Source of the DNA: Oehlia diaphana | Taxonomy: Eukaryota; Glomeromycota; Glomeromycetes; Glomerales; Glomeraceae | NCBI GenBank assembly: GCA_003833135.1 | Contig: QZLH01001057.1 | Coordinates: 32,625-45,473 of the forward strand | Length of the DNA stretch: 12,849 nucleotides | Reading direction: 5' to 3' | Part shown: piece by piece, positions 7,221 to 12,849 of the stretch | Position numbering within the stretch: position 1 is the stretch's first letter | Layout of the letters: each line of letters opens with the position of its first letter | Program-made: the position numbers and the translations under genes | The notes under the pieces: model-generated | Told to the model about the DNA's origin: nothing | Seen by the model: the letters and a program-made list of their open reading frames with translations, nothing else | Databases searched by the model: none

Positions 7221-9882
7221 ATGACCTACAGCATTGTTGATATTCGTAGAACCGAAATATCCAAAATCTGGCTTAAAAATTCAATTATTAATGGACTTAA
7301 TCAATCAACGAAATCCATTCCAACTATCGTACTTTATGATGAGCTCGGTTTGCAATATTTTGAGAAAATTACTTATCTTAAAGAATATTACTTAACGGAT
7401 GCTGAAATTGATATTTTGAAGAATAAAGCTGACCGAATTAGTGATTATATACCTGAAGGTAGTTCTGTTATTGAATTGGGTTCAGGGTATGTTTTCAAAT
7501 ATTTTAGTTATACGCTAGTTTAACTTTTTGAACAAAAAAATAATATACAATGTTAAAGCATAATACATCGATAAACGATCAGCTGTAATATGATCACCGA
7601 TTAACAACTAATAAAAGTGAAACATATTATTTTACCAAAATCTTTTTTAGGGTTCATTACGTGAAAATTTTCTCTGTTTTAAGTAAATTATATATAGGCG
7701 TTTGTTACACAATCCAAAAACGGCGAACCCAATAAAAAGAGTTATTTGATAATCTTACCTATTATCTTTTTTTTTTTGGGTTAATTTTTTTTTTTTAGTG
7801 CGTTACGAAAGACAAAACTTATTCTCGATGCTATTGAAAAACACAAGAAAAATGTCACTTATTATGCGCTCGATCTTATGGAAGACGAACTCAAAAGATC
7901 GCTGTCGGCGTTGGGAGAATATCAATATATTAAGCTTGTGGGACTTTGGGGGACATATGATGATGGAATAGTCTATACTGCAAATTTCCCTGAGGACTCA
8001 CACAAAACTATATTGTGGATGGGCTCTTCAATTGGAAATTATAATAGAGATGAAGCTGCAAATTTTGTTAAAACTATTCAAGATAAAGCTATGAATCCAG
8101 GGGATTTACTTTTAGTTGGAGTTGACAGACGAAATAATCCTGATAAAATTACTATCGCATATAATGATCCAAGCAGAATTACTGAAGGATTCATAATGAA
8201 TGGATTGAATCACATTAATGCTATTTTCAATCAACCTATAATTGATCGTAATAATTTCGAATATTTTGCAAAATATAACGATGGTCTTGGTAGGCATGAG
8301 GCTTATTATAAGATTAAGAATGATACCACGTTAGAATTCAAGGCATCCGATGATAACCCTAAGATAGAAATTAAATTAAAAAAAGACGAACTTATTAACA
8401 TAGAATATTCATACAAGTTCAGTAAAGCTGAAATTAGTGATATATTCGATTTTAGTTGTCTATCATATGTGGAAAGTTGGCCAGATTCCCAATCATGCTA
8501 TGACATCCATTTAGTCTTTAAACCACCTTTTTACTTTAAAAAAAAATCTGATTCATATGAATCAGTACCTACGATTGAAGAATGGAAAGAACTTTGGAAA
8601 TCTACGGACACATTGATGAATATGGTTGATTCAATTTACGATAAACCTATCGAATATAGACATCCATTTATTTTTTATATTGGGCATATTCCTGCATTTC
8701 TTGATATTCATCTTGCACGATATTTTAAACAAGATGTTACTGAACCTCATAATTTTGCTATGATTTTTGAGCGGGGTATTGATCCCGATATAGATGATCC
8801 TGATATAAATGATCCAAAGAAATGTAACCCACATTCAATTGTTCCAGATAATTGGCCGGAATTAAATTCCGTTTTATCTTTCCGTGATACAGTACGTCAA
8901 AGACTTACGGCAGTTTATAATGATCAAAAAATCATACCAAGATCTCTAGGTCGTGTTTTATGGATGACATTTGAACACGAAGTTATGCACGTAGAAACAT
9001 TTCTATATATGTTAATTCAATATAAAAATGTCAGACTGCCAAAAGGTGTCATTATACCTCGATGGAAACCATCATATGATCAAGTACCAAAAGCCGATTT
9101 AATAACGATTCCAACACAAACCGTTACACTCGGACATGATGATGATGAATGTGCGGACGATACTGATCCATTAAGCCTCCCATTTGGATGGGACAATGAG
9201 CGACCTTCTAGAAAAGTTACAGTTCAATCCTTTAAGATTCAATCACGCCCTGTTACAAATGGTGAATATCTTTATTTTATGAAGACAACAATTAACAAGG
9301 GATATCCTTCTTCATGGATTCCTGTCGACCCTTCTTTGTTTCATTATAAAGTTCGCACTATTTTTGGACCTGTAGACATGAATGTTGCTGTGAATTGGCC
9401 TGTAATGTTGAGTCAAGAACAAGCATGCCGTTATGCTGAATGGACAAGGATGAGACTTCCTACTGAAGAAGAATTGAGATGTTTTTACGATTTACATAAA
9501 CGCCCAGATTTTGAGTCGAACGTTGGATTTTCTTATTGGCATCCTACTGATGTTCCTCATGATAAAAATGTTCAAACTTCGGGATCTGGTTGGGAGTGGA
9601 CTTCTACTGAATGGAATACATATCCTGGATTTGAAAAAAGCAAATTATATCCTGGGTACTCTTCGGATTTTTTTGATGGTAAACATGCAGTAATTTTGGG
9701 AGGATCATGGTAATTGTCATATTTATTACTTTTTGATTCGATATCAAATTTCGGATTTAATTTGTTTTATGGATTATTTATTTTCCAGGGCTACACATCC
9801 GAAAATTACTCGTCGATCTTTCAGAAATTGGTATCAACGAGGATATCCTTTTGTATTCTGTAGCGTCAGATTATGTCTATAA
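7221..9882 (+). CDS. EGT1: Egt1, fused histidine methyltransferase / iron(II) sulfoxide synthase of ergothioneine biosynthesis (3 exons)
   Basis: Exons are 7221-7486, 7799-9709 and 9789-9882. They sum to 2271 nt, giving 756 residues plus TAA, close to the length of known fungal Egt1 proteins. The EgtD-like N-terminal domain (about residues 15-330) shows LYDELG (38-43), ITYLKEYYLTDAE (50-62), the SAM-binding loop ELGSG (85-89) read across intron 1, LRKT (91-94), acidic D114 and GSSIGN (164-169). N169, Y210 and the E291-Y-S293 pair match the histidine-binding positions known in bacterial EgtD. The DinB-like domain carries H385 in GHIPAF and the HX3HXE motif H482-EVM-H486-VE, the three iron-ligand histidines of EgtB. 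The FGE-sulfatase domain starts near residue 530 and has WDNERPSR, PVTNGEY, RLPTEEE and WEWTSTEW, ending in GGSWATHP. From family knowledge, it trimethylates histidine to hercynine with SAM, then joins hercynine to cysteine with O2. The enzyme is presumably cytosolic: no signal peptide or membrane segment is visible. The ATG has A at -3 and +4. All catalytic motifs I could check are intact. Confidence 0.96.
7487..7798 (+). other. EGT1 intron 1 (312 bp)
   Basis: The donor is GTATGT and the acceptor is a long T-tract ending in AG. It splits codon 89 after the second base, in the middle of the SAM-binding glycine loop. Removing it joins ELGSG directly to ALRKTK, which is the expected EgtD motif order. 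Read through, the frame stops at 7521. Poly-T runs of 9-12 bases occupy its last 45 bases. Confidence 0.93.
9710..9788 (+). other. EGT1 intron 2 (79 bp)
   Basis: The donor is GTAATT and the acceptor TTTTCCAG. The intron interrupts the Trp codon of the conserved GGSW motif after its second base. Splicing restores GGSWATHP followed by RRSFRNWYQRGYP, a typical Egt1 C-terminus. If the intron is retained, the codon after GGSW is TAA, so the last 30 residues would be lost. Confidence 0.93.
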
Positions 9883-9932
9883 AATAAATTGGTTGTGAAA
9901 CTTGTGAACACAAGAAATTTTTTATAAATAAA
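9883..9932 (+). terminator. EGT1 3' UTR with polyadenylation-type AATAAA hexamers
   Basis: AATAAA occurs at 9883-9888, immediately after the stop codon, and at 9927-9932 followed by T-rich sequence. The second is the better placed polyadenylation signal. The hexamer is common in AT-rich DNA, so the exact cleavage point is unknown. Confidence 0.4.
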
Positions 9933-10521
9933 ATATTTTATTACAAACTAAAAAAAAATTATTTTTGAACTTTATTTTATTTTCCCTTTGTCTGTAACGA
10001 GCTAATTGAATATATATTTAATATTTGAATTTGATGATCTATACAAATTATCATTGGAAAACTGTTCGCCAATATAGTTTAGTAAACAGAAATTTTCTAG
10101 TTCTGCATGACTGAAATAAACTTTTTTATTAATCTTTCATTTACATTTGATTCTAATTAGGTTCGATCCGGTTCTGGATTTAGACTCGAGTTTTCTTGAT
10201 TTCTTACTTTTTTGTAAGATTAATCCAATTTATTAATTTGAACCAGCTATGAATTTTGATTAGAGCTAACAAAAAAAGGATTGAACTCCATCCATTAATA
10301 GCTGTATAGAAGAATTATAAATACTGTAAATGGCATGCAAAAAGGCTTAATTAAATTTTAAGAACAGTAATATCTATTAGTCAACTTAATTGAATATATT
10401 GTTAAATTTATCTAAATTTATTGATGGCAATATGGCATTCTTAAAAAGCACCTTTTATAAGTGGTTATAAAGATAATCTTCAAATCCCTTTATTTATTAA
10501 AGCATAATCACTATACATATA
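9933..10521. other. 3' flank spacer of EGT1
   Basis: No supported gene. GGTTCGATCC at about 10160 and the adjacent GGTTCTGGATTTAGACTCGAG (10170-10190) are locally GC-rich and may be repeat-derived. Short frames around 10260-10500 are broken by several stops. Confidence 0.4.
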
Positions 10522-10600
10522 CAGTCAACTCCCTTTATAATCACACCCTGGGACCATCCAATGGTGTGATTATAATGAGATGTGCTTATTGGTAAGGATA
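10522..10600 (+). mobile_element. Solitary pogo/Tigger-like terminal repeat
   Basis: CAGTCAACTCCC preceded by TA (10520-10521) has the form of a pogo/Fot1-type element end inserted at TA. It continues into TTATAATCACACC (10535-10547), which pairs perfectly over 13 bp with GGTGTGATTATAA (10563-10575) around a 15-base loop. A related GAGATGTGCTTAT follows. No matching opposite end (GGGAGTTGACTG) is present downstream in the window. It is either a truncated element or one end of a rearranged copy. Confidence 0.4.
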
Positions 10601-10723
10601 TTAAACTAATAGTATATAACCATTCTATTAGTTATTTATCTGTATAATCTATATCCTTATTTATTATATAATAAGTAGTTTTAATTTGAAAAAACTACAC
10701 AATAGTTTATGATAACAAATGCA

Positions 10724-10892
10724 TCAATGATCAATGAATTCATATGCTCCAAATTTATGAAATGAGATAAGATCTGCATTATTTTCTTTAGCATCCCTAA
10801 TATCTGCGCTCTGCAGTCCAATAAATATATGCTAATATATAAGTTACTTTGTCAGCAAATTTGTAAGCAAGATAATATTCAACCTGCTCATA
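10724..10892 (-). pseudogene. Minus-strand coding relic, family not recognised
   Basis: On the minus strand from 10892, one frame reads YEQVEYYLAYKFADKV, then AYIYWTAERRY and a TAG. After a shift of frame, a second stretch reads ADIRDAKENNADLISFH, then KFGAYEFIDH and a TGA ending at 10724. The two segments are adjacent and look like one protein broken by a small indel. It lies between the pogo-like end and array B, whose splice-like signals are on the same strand. I cannot name the family. Confidence 0.35.
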
Positions 10893-11700
10893 AGAAAAAT
10901 TAATAAATTAAATTATTTTTTTAAAAAAATAAAGTTTCAAAATGTTATTTGAAATAAAACTAACCTATTCAATACCCAAGAACTAGAGCTGAAACCTACA
11001 AATAAAAAAAAAATTATAAATTAATTTTTTTAAAAAATAAAACTTAAATATTATTTAAAATAAAACTCACTTATCTAATGCTTAAGAACTAGACTAAAAC
11101 TTACAAAATAAAAGAAGAAAAAAAAATAAAAATTTTTTTAATAAAAAAGTTTTAAACAAATCTTCAAAACTCATTTATTTAAAGTTCAGAACTGAAATCA
11201 TAAAATAAAAAATTAATAAATATTTTTTTAAAAAAATAAAGATTTGAAGTATTATTTAAAATAAAACTAACCTATTTAATATTTAAGAACCAGAACTAAA
11301 ACTTACAAAATAGAAATAAAATTAATAAATTAAAATTATATTTTTAAAAAAATAAAGTTTGTAATATTATTCAAAACAAATCCATCTATTTAATGCTTAA
11401 AAACTGAAGTAAAAACCTATAAAATAAAAGAAGAAAACAAAATAAAAAAATTTTTTTTTAATAAGGAAGTTTTGAGTAAATCTTTATTCAAAGTCCAAAA
11501 ACTAAAATTAAACACTTACAAAATAGAAAAAAAAAATTTAATAAATTATTTTTTTTTTTAAAAAAAAAACAAAATTTCAAAGTGTTATTTGAAATAAAAC
11601 TCACCTATTCAATATCAAGAACTGGAACTAAAACCTACAAAATAAAAGAAAAATATATATATATAATTTTTTTTTAATAAAATCTAAGTTCTAAAAGTTT
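10892..11700 (-). repeat. Satellite array B, ~105-bp units with splice-site-like borders, related to array A
   Basis: About seven units are marked by a CCTATTCAAT-like word near 10964, 11070, 11173, 11270, 11384, 11482 and 11604, at irregular spacings of about 97-122 bp. On the minus strand the best units have a 30-31-nt segment between a TTATTTTGTAG-type acceptor and a GTTAGT or GTGAGT donor: 10965-10995, 11605-11634, and with a lost acceptor AG 11071-11100 and 11272-11302. The shared core (AAGAACT, CTGAAAC, CTACAAA on the plus strand) links it to array A in the same orientation. Units 3 and 6 are degenerate. Confidence 0.75.
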
Positions 11701-12345
11701 ACCAAAAAAACCAAATCAAATAATATTATTATATTTAATACTACTAATTTATTTAAGCATAAGTAAAAGCTTTAGATTATAGATTTATTAAATCAGATAA
11801 ATTAGCTAGTAATAACTAAAAAATTAAGGAATAATTAGTATAAGATAATGAGTAAGTTTACTACTAATCTCACATAGTATATACTATTATATAATCTAGA
11901 TAAATATATGGATAACTAATTTTATAATTGTTAAAAATATAAAGTAAGATAAAGTTGTAGGTATATTTGATTGTAACTTATATTATGTAGATTATTTTAA
12001 TATCATGTAATTGAGATTATATATATATAATATTTTCAAAATTTTTAATAAAATTTTCCCAAGTCTAAAATTTATATTTAATTGTGAATTTAGTAAGATA
12101 TTATGAATGAATGAATTTTTTATAAACTCAATACAATAGTAACTTTTGCCTTTCTTTTATATTAAAAAATACACAAATATTTTAAAAGAAAGCTATCAAA
12201 GATTATCTGAATAAATATAATAAAAAACATTTTTTACAGAAATATAGATAACCTCTTGAAAAAATTTTGGATTATAAAAAGCAAGGGAAAAGATATAAAA
12301 AAGTATAAATACTTCTTAAGAGATAAGTAAAGACCTTCACCATCA
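11701..12345. other. AT-rich spacer
   Basis: No supported gene or repeat. The stretch 12180-12340 has a plus frame with lysine-rich, protein-like segments (IKDYLNKYNKKH, then LEKILDYKKQGKRYKK) broken by TAA codons. This might be an upstream exon relic of the hAT sequence that follows, but I cannot show that. Confidence 0.35.
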
Positions 12346-12645
12346 ATGACTATTGAATCAGATCAAAATAGTGAGCCTAACGATAACCTATTCCATCATA
12401 TATATAAAAAAAGACGTTCAATAAATGAAAATGAACTAGAATTGTTTCTTGGATATCCAATTTTGTCTGCAAAAATTAATATACTAGAATGGTAAAAGGT
12501 ACAGTACAATCAAAATTAAATAATTTCGTATTAATTATATTAATTTTATATTAATTTTTATTTTTTATATATTATTTTTTATAGTTAAACGAACCTCAAT
12601 GCCCTTACTTAGCAGTAATGGCTCGAGATTACCTTACTATTCCTG
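12346..12645 (+). pseudogene. hAT-family transposase relic, dimerization domain split by an intron
   Basis: The first part (ATG at 12346, possibly internal) includes ENELELFLGYPI and then INILEW, followed by TAA at 12493-12495 and AAG. A putative intron 12499-12584 (GTACAG donor, TTTATAG acceptor) leads to LNEPQCPYLAVMARDYLTIPG. hAT dimerization domains have E-L-x-x-YL followed by LxWWKxN, then YPxLSxMARDYLxIP, so the TAA replaces the second tryptophan of WWK. After ATT CCT G at 12645 comes a GTAAAT donor-like motif. A next exon would lie beyond the window end. It is broken by the stop and lacks its N-terminal part here. Confidence 0.65.
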
Positions 12646-12711
12646 GTAAATATACCTTTAATAAATCATTAAAACTACAGTTATTGGGTTTAAAAATAGG
12701 GTTTAAAATTT

Positions 12712-12744
12712 GTGCGCATCTGCGCATATGCGCACCCCCACGTG
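12712..12744. repeat. GC-rich palindromic patch with TGCGCA repeats and an E-box
   Basis: TGCGCATATGCGCA (12721-12734) is a perfect 14-bp palindrome. GTGCGCAT (12712-12719) and ATGCGCAC (12728-12735) add a perfect 8-bp inverted pair. A CACGTG E-box follows at 12739-12744. The CpG content is striking against the AT-rich flanks and against its position inside the putative second intron or 3' side of the hAT relic. It could be a regulatory site or a transposon end. Confidence 0.45.
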
Positions 12745-12849
12745 ATTTATTAATTTTATAAAATTTAATTGGCTAGTTAAGCATACAATCAATAATTTAA
12801 TTTTATTTGTTGATTTTTTTACACACGATCATATTACATCTCTTTTTTT

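Noticed and set aside
8112..8834. Minus-strand open frames within EGT1
   Set aside because: They lie antisense to a strongly supported coding exon and have no motifs of their own.
9511..9693. Short plus-strand open frame overlapping EGT1 exon 2
   Set aside because: It is an out-of-frame shadow of the FGE domain.
7878..9713. Long open frame taken as a complete 611-residue gene starting at Met 7878
   Set aside because: The Met is internal (residue 116). Exon 1 and codons 89-115 supply required SAM-binding motifs, and the TAA at 9711 lies inside intron 2.
10155..10175. GGTTCGATCC resembling a tRNA B box
   Set aside because: The flanks do not form a T-stem, and no A box, acceptor stem or anticodon arm is found at the right distance.
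10892..11700. CRISPR array
   Set aside because: The units are diverged, of uneven length and lack unique spacers. The setting is eukaryotic.

Overview
This window is very AT-rich eukaryotic nuclear DNA from a fungus. It holds one complete gene in the middle, surrounded by decayed transposons, tandem satellites and AT-rich spacer. The gene is a fungal-type fused ergothioneine synthase (Egt1). Its introns have fungal splice signals (one donor is GTATGT), and the standard genetic code fits. The extreme AT content, the relic transposons (hAT, Tc1-like, possible pogo-like) and the satellite style suggest an arbuscular mycorrhizal fungus (Glomeromycotina, for example Rhizophagus). The species is an inference, not something the sequence proves.

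Layout. 1-540: two tandem repeat blocks (52-bp hairpin units, then ~80-bp units) and an inverted array of the GGTCA pentamer. 600-790: copies of a CTGGTC/GACCAG repeat. 910-1430: satellite array A, ~111-bp units. 1671-1835: a MITE-like inverted-repeat element. 2084-2290: a C-terminal hAT transposase fragment. 2290-4890: AT-rich DNA with one degenerate coding relic at about 3359-3960. 4895-5210: a 316-bp MITE-like element. 5436-5806: two Tc1/mariner transposase fragments in opposite orientations. 6183-7220: the upstream region of the gene, with a cluster of CGTG motifs, a CRE palindrome, a Gcn4/AP-1 palindrome, a TATA-like run and a short upstream ORF. 7221-9882: EGT1, three exons and two introns, 756 codons. 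9883-10520: 3' flank with polyadenylation-type hexamers. 10522-10600: a pogo/Tigger-like terminal repeat. 10724-10892: a minus-strand coding relic. 10892-11700: satellite array B, related to array A. 12346-12645: an hAT transposase relic with an intron. 12712-12744: an unusual GC-rich palindromic patch.

Function. The Egt1 protein joins a histidine N-methyltransferase (EgtD-like) to a DinB/FGE-type iron sulfoxide synthase (EgtB-like). One polypeptide can therefore carry histidine to hercynine and then to hercynylcysteine sulfoxide. The last step, a PLP-dependent C-S lyase (Egt2), is not encoded here. No neighbouring gene takes part in the pathway.

The least ordinary feature is the pair of satellite arrays. 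Read on the minus strand, most units contain a 30-32-nt segment preceded by a TTTTGTAG-like acceptor and followed by a GTAAGT/GTGAGT/GTTAGT-like donor. They look like amplified micro-exon cassettes.
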